Program-made: the position numbers and the translations under genes
In this document: positions 43,823 to 52,843 of the stretch, in pieces
Layout of the letters: every line of letters starts with the position of its first letter
How positions within the stretch are numbered: the stretch's first letter is position 1
DNA from: Solibacillus sp040274725
GTDB taxonomy: Bacteria > Bacillota > Bacilli > Bacillales_A > Planococcaceae
Assembly: GCA_040274725.1 (NCBI GenBank)
Contig: JBEMAQ010000001.1
Location: 248,001 to 312,000, forward strand
DNA: 64,000 bases
Direction: 5' to 3'
The notes under the pieces: model-generated
Told to the model about the DNA's origin: nothing
Seen by the model: the letters and a program-made list of their open reading frames with translations, nothing else
The model's database searches: none

Positions 43823-45250
43823 TCATTTATCTTGTTGCTTCCCAAAGCCTGTGCGCTTCAATTTACCCCAATCATTTTTCCCTCTAAAGTAATACCAGAT
43901 GCCTTCGAGTCGGTACAGCGTCATAAGCGGACGGAACCACAAGTTTTCCGTAAAGGCATAGCCCATTAATTTTAACGTGTCGCGGATACGCGGATACGTT
44001 TTTAAACTCCATGCCTCTAGCAGCACCGCAAACATCGACAACATCGTTCCGTAAATAAGGAACAGCAGCGTTAAAATAATCGCAGATTCCATATAAATAT
44101 TGCCAACTAAAAACGACAAGAAAACATATATGTAACCGAGAAATTCCACGATTGGCCCGAATAATTCAACAAAAACGAAGTACGGAAACGAAATCATGCC
44201 AATTTGACGATATTGCGGATTTAAAAACATAGTACGGTTCATCATAAGGCTGCCAATCAACCCTTGATGCCAGCGCCGCCTTTGTGTGCGTAGGTCTTTC
44301 AATGACTCAGGTGCCTCAGTCCAGCAAATCGGATCTGGGATGAATTCAATCGTTCGCTTTATTTTATTTTTTAGTAAGTAGCGATGCAAACGCACAACCA
44401 GCTCCATATCCTCGCCAATTGTTTTACGTGAATAGCCTCCCACTTTAATGACAAAATCCTTTGAGAACACACTGAATGCACCGGAAATAATTAATACTAA
44501 GTTAAATTTACTTAGCGCAATCCGTCCCATATAAAATGCGCGTAAATATTCAATAATTTGCATAATAACAATCGGATTTCGCGGGACAACGGTTTGAAGT
44601 ACTTTACCAAATTGAATATCTGCACCATTTGCGATCCGCACACTGCCCCCTGCGGCAACTACACGTCCATTTGACGCGATAATGGGCTTCATGACTTGCA
44701 AAAGCGCTTTACTTTCGAGTAGTGAATCCCCATCAATCGAGCAAAAATACGGATACTTTGATACATTTATCCCAACATTTAGCGCATCCGCCTTCCCCCC
44801 ATTGTCCTTATCAATTACGATAATATTTGCATGCACCGTTGACCGATACATGCCGCGCACGCGCTCGGTTTGGAGGTGACGCGGAATGGTTTGAAATACC
44901 TCTTCCATTTTAAATTCCTCGATCACATACTTTAGCGTCTCATCTGTTGAACCGTCATTCACGACGACAATTTCATACTGCGGATATTCAATTGTTAACA
45001 ATGAGTGAATGGTCGCAATAATCCCTTGTTCCTCATTGTATGCCGGTACAATAATTGACACCGGCTTTGAATAGACCTCTTTTAAATTCACATCATTTTC
45101 TAAATATTTATCGAGCTTCAGCGCATGCTTCAAATGAAAAAATGCAAACAGCAGCATTAAAGAATAGACTACAATAATACCAATCATATAGAAAAAGATA
45201 AACACACCAAACGTTTGATGTATCCAGTAAAGTAACGCACCGATATCCAT
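43823..45250 (-). CDS. processive family 2 glycosyltransferase (polysaccharide synthase)
   Basis: Membrane glycan synthase of the hyaluronan/N-acetylglucosamine/cellulose synthase type. The 475 residues comprise two N-terminal hydrophobic segments (10-40) and a GT-A domain with VSIIVPAYNEEQGIIATI, the nucleotide-binding VVNDGSTDET, DxD-like CSIDGDSLL, and GEDMELVVRLH for the acceptor. QRRRWHQG follows (the QxxRW motif of processive enzymes), then about four C-terminal helices. The ATG at 45250 is chosen over 45256 and 45259 for Shine-Dalgarno spacing. Last gene of a four-gene minus-strand cluster. The sugar and polymer are unknown. Confidence 0.85.
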   Translation of the reverse strand: MDIGALLYWIHQTFGVFIFFYMIGIIVVYSLMLLFAFFHLKHALKLDKYLENDVNLKEVYSKPVSIIVPAYNEEQGIIATIHSLLTIEYPQYEIVVVNDGSTDETLKYVIEEFKMEEVFQTIPRHLQTERVRGMYRSTVHANIIVIDKDNGGKADALNVGINVSKYPYFCSIDGDSLLESKALLQVMKPIIASNGRVVAAGGSVRIANGADIQFGKVLQTVVPRNPIVIMQIIEYLRAFYMGRIALSKFNLVLIISGAFSVFSKDFVIKVGGYSRKTIGEDMELVVRLHRYLLKNKIKRTIEFIPDPICWTEAPESLKDLRTQRRRWHQGLIGSLMMNRTMFLNPQYRQIGMISFPYFVFVELFGPIVEFLGYIYVFLSFLVGNIYMESAIILTLLFLIYGTMLSMFAVLLEAWSLKTYPRIRDTLKLMGYAFTENLWFRPLMTLYRLEGIWYYFRGKNDWGKLKRTGFGKQQDK

Positions 45251-45255
45251 TGTCA

Positions 45256-46311
45256 TCACCTAATCCCTAATACTTCCTTTGCCATATCCGCAGCAAATGC
45301 GTCCTCTGTTTGGTGCGCCATTTCTTGCAGCAGTCTAAGACCATTTTTTTTTGTTTTCAATGTAAGTGCGGCCTGCTTTCGAACTCGCCAGTTCATATCG
45401 CAAAGTAGCACTTGCAGCATGTTCACCGCCTGCTTTCCTTCAACGAGACGCAGCACCTTAGCAAACATTAAACGCTCCTGCCATTCAGACGACGTTAAAA
45501 ATTGCTCATAAGCCGCTAAATCCGCCACCATGCCAAATGTGCTAATCGCTTTTAATACCCGAATTCGAATCTCCACATGAATCGAGTCTAACAATTTTTC
45601 ATAGAAGTACAAGTATTCTGAGTCCATCGTTGTATGCAAGCTTAAATAATCTAATAAGGATAGCTGCAAACGAATCGGCAATTCATCAAAATGACGAATA
45701 AACCGTTTTATATACGATTCATCAATATGCGCCAAAATGACCTTATAATCATATTCGGACATTTTCATACGAGGTGCATACAAATGCGCTAAAAATAAGT
45801 TTGGATTATACGTTGAAATTACTTGGAGCACGACTAAATATTCTTCCATCTGCTCGATTTCATTTTGCTTTAGTTTTCCCTCGATAATCGGCACTAAAAA
45901 TTGCAAATCAAATAACATCGTTCTACGCAGCACATTTAAACGGTCGGCCCACTCCGGACTTTCAAGCAATTTCCCATAGTGCTTTTGCATATTCAGCGTC
46001 GCAAAACGTGAAATGTTTTTGCGTACTTCTGCATTGTTAATCGTCGTTACATACGTAATAAAAATTTTATCAATTGCTTCCCGTACATCATAGTCAAACG
46101 ATGTGTGTTTTAGTGCCTCTTCAATTGATTCACCGTGCAGTAAATAGCGGTACCACTCTTGCTCATATGTTTCTATATAGGCATTTACTTTCCGCTGAAA
46201 GTGCATTTCCTTGTTTCTTTTAAAGACCAAGTAACTAAAAATCAAGCCAATCACTAAAAGCAAAAACGCTATTATTACTACGGCACCGAATAAAATTGCA
46301 TTCGTTATCAT
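45256..46311 (-). CDS. membrane-anchored HEAT-repeat protein
   Basis: A 351-residue protein with one N-terminal membrane helix (about 5-29), a basic linker and a long helical cytoplasmic part. The C-terminal third shows HEAT-type repeats (IRIRVLKAISTFGMVADLAA; EWQERLMFAKVLRLVEGKQA; MNWRVRKQAALTLKTKKNG), a scaffold for protein contacts. One base separates it from the receiver-like gene upstream, and it runs up to the glycosyltransferase gene, so all are probably made together. A structural or regulatory role for the synthase is inferred. Confidence 0.8.
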   Translation of the reverse strand: MITNAILFGAVVIIAFLLLVIGLIFSYLVFKRNKEMHFQRKVNAYIETYEQEWYRYLLHGESIEEALKHTSFDYDVREAIDKIFITYVTTINNAEVRKNISRFATLNMQKHYGKLLESPEWADRLNVLRRTMLFDLQFLVPIIEGKLKQNEIEQMEEYLVVLQVISTYNPNLFLAHLYAPRMKMSEYDYKVILAHIDESYIKRFIRHFDELPIRLQLSLLDYLSLHTTMDSEYLYFYEKLLDSIHVEIRIRVLKAISTFGMVADLAAYEQFLTSSEWQERLMFAKVLRLVEGKQAVNMLQVLLCDMNWRVRKQAALTLKTKKNGLRLLQEMAHQTEDAFAADMAKEVLGIR

Positions 46312-46312
46312 A

Positions 46313-47161
46313 TTAATGTAACCTTCTCAAATAATTTTTAATTTGCGTTTCTAACACATGCAAATTAAACGGACGGACAAAGTAGGCATCTGCGCCATTT
46401 TCCATCGCATTTAGTAACGATTCCTCCGATAAACGATTCGAAATAAATAGCACATAATACTTCCGTTCGTTCGGCTGTGCACGTAAAAATTGTAAGACTT
46501 CTAATCCATTTTTCTTTGGCAAAATATCATTCACAAGTAAAATATGATGATGACCACTCACATACCTGTCTGATTGCATAAACTGCAAGCCGTCTTGAAA
46601 AACTTCGACCTGTAGTTCGATATTTTTCACTTCAAGATTTTGAATCATATTTTTGAAAATCGATAACGTGACGATATCATTTTCTAAAATGCTCACCTTC
46701 ACCGTTTCTTTTTCTCGATCTAAAAAATAAGGCATAAAATACGGTTGCTCCGCTGTTGCATGCTTTAGACCATCAATCGCGCACTCCAATACCGTAGCTA
46801 GCTCATGTTTCGCATTCGCTACTTCTGCAACGCTCGCAATAACCGGTTCAATCTCCTTACCTAATGTTTTCTTCAGTCGCGTCAAAAAGGATTTGACTTC
46901 TACGACACGTGTAATCGATAAAAGTAAAATAACACAGTGCTTTTCTACATGCTTATATACAAAATCAGACGTGCGCAGCTGTCGCTTAACGACCGCATAA
47001 TATGCTTCATAGGAGCCTTGTTGCTGACCAACGTATTTTAAAGCAACAATGGAGAAATTAATTTTTTTACGCATGACATATGCTCGTTGGAGCTCATATA
47101 AATTTCTTAGCTGCTCATAATCTTCCACGATTTCCCTAAAATCAATTACCTCTTTCGTCAT
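46313..47161 (-). CDS. degenerate GGDEF / pseudo-receiver hybrid regulator
   Basis: A 282-residue cytoplasmic protein. Residues about 20-150 have the order of a GGDEF domain (LRTSDFVYKH, then the position of the GGDEF loop, then LTRLKKTLG and ATVLECAIDGLKHAT), but no GG[DE]EF motif, so it cannot make c-di-GMP. Residues about 160-282 form a response-receiver fold (VSILENDIVTLSIFKNMIQN, ILLVNDILPKKNGLEVLQFL, ISNRLSEESLL, YFVRPFN). At the phosphoacceptor position stands Asn211, four residues before the conserved Pro. Likely a non-phosphorylated, ligand- or partner-binding regulator of the neighbouring glycan synthase. Confidence 0.75.
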   Translation of the reverse strand: MTKEVIDFREIVEDYEQLRNLYELQRAYVMRKKINFSIVALKYVGQQQGSYEAYYAVVKRQLRTSDFVYKHVEKHCVILLLSITRVVEVKSFLTRLKKTLGKEIEPVIASVAEVANAKHELATVLECAIDGLKHATAEQPYFMPYFLDREKETVKVSILENDIVTLSIFKNMIQNLEVKNIELQVEVFQDGLQFMQSDRYVSGHHHILLVNDILPKKNGLEVLQFLRAQPNERKYYVLFISNRLSEESLLNAMENGADAYFVRPFNLHVLETQIKNYLRRLH

Positions 47162-47269
47162 CTACCTCAACTCCATTATGATTATCTCTCAATCTTCTAG
47201 TCTATCTCTGATACCATCATACCCTTGCACATACACTGACTTCAATATTCCTGTCTCAAACAGTTCATT

Positions 47270-48327
47270 TTACTCCAGCTGCTCAAAAATTCCGCGCATC
47301 AGTGGAATATATGTTGTCCAAAAGAAAATCGCTTCATCATTTGAAAACATACGCATTAACACATCTCCGTATTGCCAGCGCTGCAAGTTATCTTTTGTAT
47401 AATCTGCAAAATCCCCGGAAAAATAATACGTCTGTTGTGCTTGATGATACGTCACGGCAGGGAAAACAGTCGGAATTCCATATTCTTCTAGCTGCTTCAT
47501 CCCATTTTCAGATACGCCGATATGATATTGTGCCAAAACAGTACTAGCTTCAGCAGGCTCGACGATATCAAACCAATAATGGTATGTTGAATTATTCACA
47601 TTTGGCAACTGCTGCTTGCCCTCTGTTGTCATTTTAAATTTCACTTCGTGTGGGGCATCTCTTTCATCTAATACAACGACCTCACCAGACAGATGAACAA
47701 ATGCTAAGCCCCCATTTTTAAACAGCCATTGTTCACCAGACTGTGCTTCGTAATTTTGAATCAGCCATAACGGAACTTCTGTATTCGTGAAATCATCAAA
47801 ATAGCGGCCCACCCAACCTGTCCATGTAATATTTAAATCCTTTTCCATCACCGTGCGTGTCGCCTCATCAGTTGGTGTCGCAAATGAATTATACTCCGCA
47901 ACTAACGTCGTGTTAGGTCCCTTCGCGCGCATAATCGTCTCCCATTCGCTACGCTCCATCCCACCATAGATTTTTTCAGAACGTTCCCCTTCTGAAAAAT
48001 CCTCTAGGTCATCTGAATAAACACCATATGTATCTGCAATATAAATAAAATTCTTCTCCCCGTTTGCCTGATACGGTGTCATCGGCTGCTTTTCATACGG
48101 GTCATAGCCGTAATAATCCACATCTCTTTCATACAACTCACCACTCGGCTTCACGATTTTTTCATTTGTTAAAAACCAAAACAAGCCATTATGCTCACGG
48201 TATGTTGTAGTTGGAACCGTTTTATCAATAATTAATAGATCTATTTCCGTCGCTTCTTTAAATTGCCATACGATTCTTGGCGAGCTAATTAGCAAAACAA
48301 TCAGTAAAATTAAAAGTATATTTTTCA
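47270..48327 (-). CDS. membrane-anchored protein of unknown function, glycan cluster
   Basis: A 352-residue protein with an N-terminal membrane/signal helix (about 3-20, ILLILLIVLLISSPRIVWQF) and an extracytoplasmic domain. Alternating strand/helix segments include DLLIIDKTVPTT, KNFIYIADTYGVYSDDL, GPNTTLVAEYNSFATPTDEA, TGWVGRYFDDF and NGGLAFVHLSGEVVV. The pattern suggests an alpha/beta fold of Rossmann or amidotransferase type, but no family is recognised. The GTG at 48327 follows GGAGG at 11 bases. First gene of the four-gene cluster; probably acts on or exports the polymer (inference). Confidence 0.65.
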
Positions 48328-48483
48328 CTAGCAGTCGTTCCTCCCCGGCCAAATAAACAAGCATTTTTTACCATTATACTAATCTATCTTTGATACGATG
48401 TCACTACTTTCACTTACTAAACTAGTGAATAAGTTGATACTCACTTAAAAATTCAGGAGGTTTTACATTTGAATTGAACAAAA

Positions 48484-48530
48484 GAAAAAAGCCTTTATTG
48501 ACAGGTCAGATACCCGTCAATAAAGGCTTT
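48484..48530 (-). terminator. rho-independent terminator of tkt
   Basis: A perfect 15-bp stem (AAAGCCTTTATTGAC / GTCAATAAAGGCTTT) with more Ts following on the minus strand. Confidence 0.9.
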
Positions 48531-48540
48531 CATTCGTTTC

Positions 48541-50532
48541 TTATAGTGCTTTTACTTTCGCGACTACGTTTTCTACAGTGAAGCCGTATTTTTCCATTAC
48601 AAGCTCGCCTGGTGCAGACGCGCCGAATGTGTCGATACCAAGTACATCACCTTCGAAACCAACATATTTATGCCAGCCGAATGTAGAACCCATCTCGATT
48701 GCTAAACGTTTTGTTACAGCTTTTGGTAATACAGATTGTTTGTATTCTGCTGTTTGCTTTTCAAAGCGGTCCATTGATGGCATTGATACAACTTGTACGT
48801 CAATTCCTTCAGCTAGTAATGCTTTTTGTGCTTCTACAGCTAAAGATACTTCTGAACCTGTTGCGATTAAGATGGCATCTGCCACTTCTTTTGTAGCTGG
48901 TGAAACCACGTAAGCACCACGCTCAACGCCTGCATACACTGCTTCTACTGGTGCATCAAGCACTGGTAAGTTTTGACGAGAAAGAACAAGAATTGTTGGT
49001 GTTGACTCGCTTGCTACTGCTAGCTTCCATGCTGCTGCTGATTCGTTTGCATCGGCAGGACGAACAACAGAAAGATTTGGCATTGCACGCAGTGAAGCTA
49101 AGTGCTCAACTGGCTCATGCGTTGGACCATCTTCACCAACTGCAATTGAATCATGTGTGAATACATACGTTACAGGTAAGCCCATAAGCGCTGATAGACG
49201 AATTGCTGGACGAACATAGTCAGAGAATACGAAGAATGTACCACCGAATACGTTGACACCACCGTGCAGTGCCATACCGTTCAGTGCAGCACCCATTGCG
49301 AATTCACGTACACCGAACCAAATATTGCGGCCTTCTGGTGTTTCTTTGAAGAAGTCGCCTGCGCCTTTGATCGTTGTTTTATTTGAACCTGCTAAGTCGG
49401 CAGAACCACCGAAGAATGATGGTGTGTTTTTCGCGATTGCATTAATTGCATCACCTGAAGATGAGCGTGTCGCTACTGATTTACCTGCTTCGTATACTGG
49501 TAGTGCTTCGGCAAAGTTTTCTGGTAAGTTGTTTTCCATTGCCGCAACAAATTGTGCTGCAAGCTCTGGGAATTCCGCTTTGTATGCATCAAATTTTGCA
49601 TTCCAAGTTGCTTCTGCCTGCACACCTTGTACGTCTGCTGCTGCTTTAAATGTGTCATACACATCGGCAGGTACATGGAACGCTTCGTGCGCCCAGCCGT
49701 AAGCTGCTTTTGTTAATGTCACTTCATCTGTACCAAGTGGTGCACCATGAGAATCCGCTTTACCTGACTTGTTAGGTGAACCGAAGCCGATGACTGTTTT
49801 TACTTCAATGATTGTTGGTGTATCAAGTGTTTTTGCTTCTTCGATTGCCACATTTAATGCGTCTACATCATTACCGTCTGCTACTTTTAAATAGCTCCAG
49901 CCATATGAATCAAAGCGTTTTTGTACGTTTTCAGAGAATGATTTTTCTAAATCACCGTCTAACGAAATATCATTTGAATCGTATAACACAATTAGCTTTT
50001 CTAACTGTAAGTGACCTGCTAAAGAAATTGCTTCTGCTGCAACGCCTTCCATTAAATCGCCGTCGCCGCAAAGTGCGAATGTATAGTGGTCAACGATTTC
50101 GTGACCTGGTTTGTTGTATGTCGCGGCTAAATGACGCTCTGCCATCGCCATACCAACTGTCATCGCAATCCCCTGGCCAAGTGGACCTGTTGTCGCTTCT
50201 ACACCAGCTGTATGACCATACTCAGGATGTCCTGGTGTTTTTGAACCCCATTGACGGAAGTTTTTAATCTCTTCCATCTCTAAGCCGTAGCCACCTAAAT
50301 GTAATAAGCTATATAGCAGCATTGAACCATGTCCTGCCGATAAAACAAAGCGGTCGCGGTTGTACCAGTTTGGGTTTTGTGGGTTGTGACGTAATTGCTT
50401 TGTCCATAATGTATAAGCCATTGGTGCGGCGCCCATTGGCAAGCCTGGATGACCTGAATTTGCTTTCTCGATTGCATCGATTGATAATGTGCGGATAGCA
50501 TTAATAGCTACTTGATCCACGTGTTGTGTCAT
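48541..50532 (-). CDS. tkt: transketolase
   Basis: Thiamine-diphosphate enzyme of the non-oxidative pentose phosphate pathway. The 663 residues contain the N-terminal signature (AIEKANSGHPGLPMGAAPMA), TPP/metal binding in LCGDGDLMEGVAAEA, catalytic histidines in the GHGSMLLYSLLHLGG and THDSIAVGEDGPTHEP regions, and a C-terminal domain. The ATG at 50532 is preferred to 50544 because the latter abuts AAAGGA. It stands beside ynzC, as in B. subtilis, and can receive ribose-5-phosphate from deoB activity. Confidence 0.96.
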   Translation of the reverse strand: MTQHVDQVAINAIRTLSIDAIEKANSGHPGLPMGAAPMAYTLWTKQLRHNPQNPNWYNRDRFVLSAGHGSMLLYSLLHLGGYGLEMEEIKNFRQWGSKTPGHPEYGHTAGVEATTGPLGQGIAMTVGMAMAERHLAATYNKPGHEIVDHYTFALCGDGDLMEGVAAEAISLAGHLQLEKLIVLYDSNDISLDGDLEKSFSENVQKRFDSYGWSYLKVADGNDVDALNVAIEEAKTLDTPTIIEVKTVIGFGSPNKSGKADSHGAPLGTDEVTLTKAAYGWAHEAFHVPADVYDTFKAAADVQGVQAEATWNAKFDAYKAEFPELAAQFVAAMENNLPENFAEALPVYEAGKSVATRSSSGDAINAIAKNTPSFFGGSADLAGSNKTTIKGAGDFFKETPEGRNIWFGVREFAMGAALNGMALHGGVNVFGGTFFVFSDYVRPAIRLSALMGLPVTYVFTHDSIAVGEDGPTHEPVEHLASLRAMPNLSVVRPADANESAAAWKLAVASESTPTILVLSRQNLPVLDAPVEAVYAGVERGAYVVSPATKEVADAILIATGSEVSLAVEAQKALLAEGIDVQVVSMPSMDRFEKQTAEYKQSVLPKAVTKRLAIEMGSTFGWHKYVGFEGDVLGIDTFGASAPGELVMEKYGFTVENVVAKVKAL

Positions 50533-50659
50533 ATGAAGTGACATCCTTTCTCGTCCGAGTTTTCATTCATGTTCTAGTGTAGTCAAAAACGTGTCAGAAA
50601 ACAATGCTTTCCGTTAACGTTTTTAGAAATAGGTCATACTTATAGCGAATTATGTCATA

Positions 50660-50899
50660 TTAATTCAATAAATTCTTTTTCTGCGCCTTGATTTGTTTTA
50701 ATTTCTCTGGCGTCACGTCATTACCTTCCTCGTCGACTACCTTCACGTGCTCGATTGTATCGCGCATTGTTGAACGAAAAACATCTAAGTATTCTTTGCG
50801 TAGCGCTGTACGCTCCTTCGCTTGTTCCTCTGTTAATTTGCCCTCTTTTGCTAATTTCGATAACGCGTTAATACGCGCGATTTTTTCTTTTGATAACAT
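50660..50899 (-). CDS. ynzC: DUF896 protein YnzC
   Basis: A 79-residue helical protein of the SOS-linked yneA-yneB-ynzC group. The family core is present: KIARINALSKLAKEGKLTEE, RKEYLDVFRSTMRDTIEHVK and the conserved EGNDVTPEKLK tail. The ATG at 50899 follows AGGTGAG; an upstream in-frame start adds four residues without a better site. Function unknown. Confidence 0.92.
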   Translation of the reverse strand: MLSKEKIARINALSKLAKEGKLTEEQAKERTALRKEYLDVFRSTMRDTIEHVKVVDEEGNDVTPEKLKQIKAQKKNLLN

Positions 50900-50966
50900 A
50901 ATTGTTCTCACCTTTCATTTATACAATACTACTAAGGTATGCAAAAAGAGCTTAAAACGCAAGTCT

Positions 50967-51617
50967 TTACGCTTTAAACTCCGCTAAATATTCACTATAT
51001 CTGCGATGCACAGTCGCCTTACTCACCTGGTAGCCAAGCCCATTTAATGTGCTCGCAATCTCAATAAACGTTAAACCCTTTTGACGCAGTTTAACAATTT
51101 CCTCAATCGGCACCTCAATGCGCTCACGCCCCTCTAAGTTACCACGGTTTTTTAAATTATTTTCAGGCTTATAGCCGTTCTCTACCGCACGTCGCATGCC
51201 GCGCTTAATTTTTGCGTTATGCAACTTGCGCTGGTACTCCTCGACGATTGCTAAAATTTCAAGTAGCATCGTATCCATTTCATTAAGCGCAAGTGGCCCT
51301 GCATCGTTTAAAGAATACACATCCACACCTTGCTTTTGTAGTAAGTGGAGGACTGCCACGCGTGCATTCCCGCGCCCAATCCTTGTCTCATCCTGTACAA
51401 AAAGCGTTGTGATGCGCGCCTCCTTCATCACGTCAAGCATTTCAAGTAGCCCCTCTCGCTCGACATCATAACCGCTATGCTGATCGCAGTAAACACCGAA
51501 TACCTGATAGCCTTGCTGCTGTGCGTACGCTGTAAGCTCCTCTTCTTGCCTTTTTAAGGACGACTGCTGCGTCTCTTTTTCTGTGCTGACACGACAATAT
51601 ATTATTGCATTTTCCAT
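50967..51617 (-). CDS. yneB: resolvase-family serine recombinase YneB
   Basis: A 216-residue serine recombinase of the SOS operon, role undefined. The catalytic N-terminus has YCRVSTEKETQQ with Ser11 and conserved arginines in FVQDETRIGRGNARV. The C-terminus has a helix-turn-helix (LTFIEIASTLNGLGYQVSKA). It overlaps yneA by 16 bases. Same order as B. subtilis lexA / yneA-yneB-ynzC. Confidence 0.92.
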   Translation of the reverse strand: MENAIIYCRVSTEKETQQSSLKRQEEELTAYAQQQGYQVFGVYCDQHSGYDVEREGLLEMLDVMKEARITTLFVQDETRIGRGNARVAVLHLLQKQGVDVYSLNDAGPLALNEMDTMLLEILAIVEEYQRKLHNAKIKRGMRRAVENGYKPENNLKNRGNLEGRERIEVPIEEIVKLRQKGLTFIEIASTLNGLGYQVSKATVHRRYSEYLAEFKA

Positions 51618-51946
51618 TGATTATCACTCGCTACTGTAATTGATTGATGTGTTGCTGTTTGTGAAGCAAAATAATGTGAACCCGACACGACAGGTACGAC
51701 AAGCTGCTGCCCTGCCATTAAATCATCTGTATGCAAATAATTCATTTTTTTCACAAGCGCTATCCATTCCATCTTATCCATTTTACCACTATAACTGTCT
51801 GCTAACACCCACAATGTATCACCATATTCAATATTGATTTGTTCGTATGTGGCGATATCATCGTCTGTCAATAAAATATACAATATAAAAATAACTGAAA
51901 ATGCTAGAATCATTGGAATATAGCTGTTTTTCTTCAATAAACTCAT
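51602..51946 (-). CDS. yneA: SOS cell division inhibitor YneA
   Basis: Transient inhibitor of septation during DNA damage. The 114 residues comprise an N-terminal membrane anchor (about 10-28) and an extracytoplasmic LysM domain (EYGDTLWVLADSYSGKMDKM ... MNYLHTDDLMAGQQLVVPV). The ATG at 51946 follows AAGGAAAAG. It is divergent from lexA, with LexA-like boxes in the shared control region. Confidence 0.9.
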   Translation of the reverse strand: MSLLKKNSYIPMILAFSVIFILYILLTDDDIATYEQINIEYGDTLWVLADSYSGKMDKMEWIALVKKMNYLHTDDLMAGQQLVVPVVSGSHYFASQTATHQSITVASDNQWKMQ

Positions 51947-51976
51947 CTTTTCCTTAACCCCCAAGAATACACGTTC

Positions 51977-52069
51977 GGAATATATGTTCTCAATTTAAAC
52001 CGAACAAACGTTTTTGTCAACTCCTTTTCAGAACTTACGTTTGCATTTCTGTTCGTACCCTGCTATACT
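51977..52069. promoter_or_regulatory. divergent SOS promoters with three LexA boxes
   Basis: LexA-like boxes (consensus CGAACRNRYGTTYG): GGAATATATGTTCT 51977-51990, CGAACAAACGTTTT 52001-52014 and AGAACTTACGTTTG 52030-52043. On the plus strand TTGCAT (52041) and TATACT (52064) with a 17-base spacer form the lexA promoter, overlapped by box 3. On the minus strand TTGACA (52015-52020) and TAAATT with a 17-base spacer form the yneA promoter, with box 2 between its elements and box 1 just downstream. Confidence 0.75.
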
Positions 52070-52109
52070 ACCAATAAATATAAAGTCTTATAGTAGAGAG
52101 GTGATTTAG

Positions 52110-52730
52110 TTGACAAAGGTATCGAAGCGACAAGAGGCTATCCTGGCTTTTATAAAAGAGGAAGTTCGCACAAAAGGTTATCCACCATCTGTTCGTGAAA
52201 TTGGTGAAGCGGTTGGTCTTGCCTCAAGTTCAACTGTCCACGGGCATTTAGCTCGTTTAGAAAGTAAAGGATTCATTCGTCGCGATCCGACAAAGCCACG
52301 TGCCATCGAAATTTTAAACCAGGATGACCGTGCTATTTTAAAGCAGGAGGTCATTCATGTCCCACTCATTGGCAAAGTGACAGCTGGTGTACCCATTTCG
52401 GCTATTCAAGACATTCAAGAATATTTTCCACTGCCGAACACATATGGAACGAGTGCGGATGACTTATTCATGTTAGAAATTATGGGCGAGTCAATGATTG
52501 AAGCAGGGATTTTAAATGGAGATTACGTCATCGTTAAAAAGACCGCTTCAGCTGAAAATGGAGAAATTGTTGTCGCAATGACAGAAGACGACGAAGCAAC
52601 TGTCAAACGCTTTTACAAGGAAAAAACACATTTCCGTCTTCAACCGGAAAATAGCTCGATGGATCCAATCTACGTAAACCAAGTAACGATTTTAGGTAAA
52701 GTAGTAGGCTTATATCGTACGATTCAATAA
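52110..52730 (+). CDS. lexA: SOS repressor LexA
   Basis: Repressor of the DNA damage response, cleaved in the presence of RecA. The 206 residues comprise a winged helix (YPPSVREIGEAVGLASSSTV), the cleavage bond Ala92-Gly93 in GKVTAGVP, and a protease dyad of Ser128 (MGESMIEAG) and Lys166 (EATVKRFYK). The TTG start has AGAGAGGTGA upstream. Autoregulated through the boxes in the divergent region. Confidence 0.96.
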   Translation: MTKVSKRQEAILAFIKEEVRTKGYPPSVREIGEAVGLASSSTVHGHLARLESKGFIRRDPTKPRAIEILNQDDRAILKQEVIHVPLIGKVTAGVPISAIQDIQEYFPLPNTYGTSADDLFMLEIMGESMIEAGILNGDYVIVKKTASAENGEIVVAMTEDDEATVKRFYKEKTHFRLQPENSSMDPIYVNQVTILGKVVGLYRTIQ

Positions 52731-52734
52731 TAAA

Positions 52735-52777
52735 AAACGAGCAGCGCCATCTATCAAAGATGATGCTGCTCGTTTTT
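52735..52777 (+). terminator. rho-independent terminator of lexA
   Basis: The stem AACGAGCAGC / GCTGCTCGTT (52736-52745 with 52765-52774), with additional inner pairing, is followed by a run of five Ts. Confidence 0.85.
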
Positions 52778-52778
52778 A

Positions 52779-52843
52779 TGTCTAGATATTCGCGCCTCAC
52801 GCTCGAGGTCGCGGTCTCACCCTTGCGTGCAAGCGGGTGCGAA
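52779..52843. repeat. truncated copy of the structured repeat
   Basis: The plus strand TGTCTAG, GCGCC, CTCGAGGTCGC series aligns with the minus strand of 30751-30925. An inner CACCCTTGC / GCAAGCGGGTG hairpin follows. It overlaps the 3' end of the amidotransferase gene. Confidence 0.5.

Noticed and set aside
48459..48480. Strong AGGAGG followed by TTG on the plus strand
   Set aside because: The frame ends after two codons (TTG AAT TGA), and the tkt terminator follows at once; no gene remains.
49812..50267. 151-codon open frame opposite tkt
   Set aside because: Leucine-rich, low-complexity translation antisense to transketolase; no start signal.
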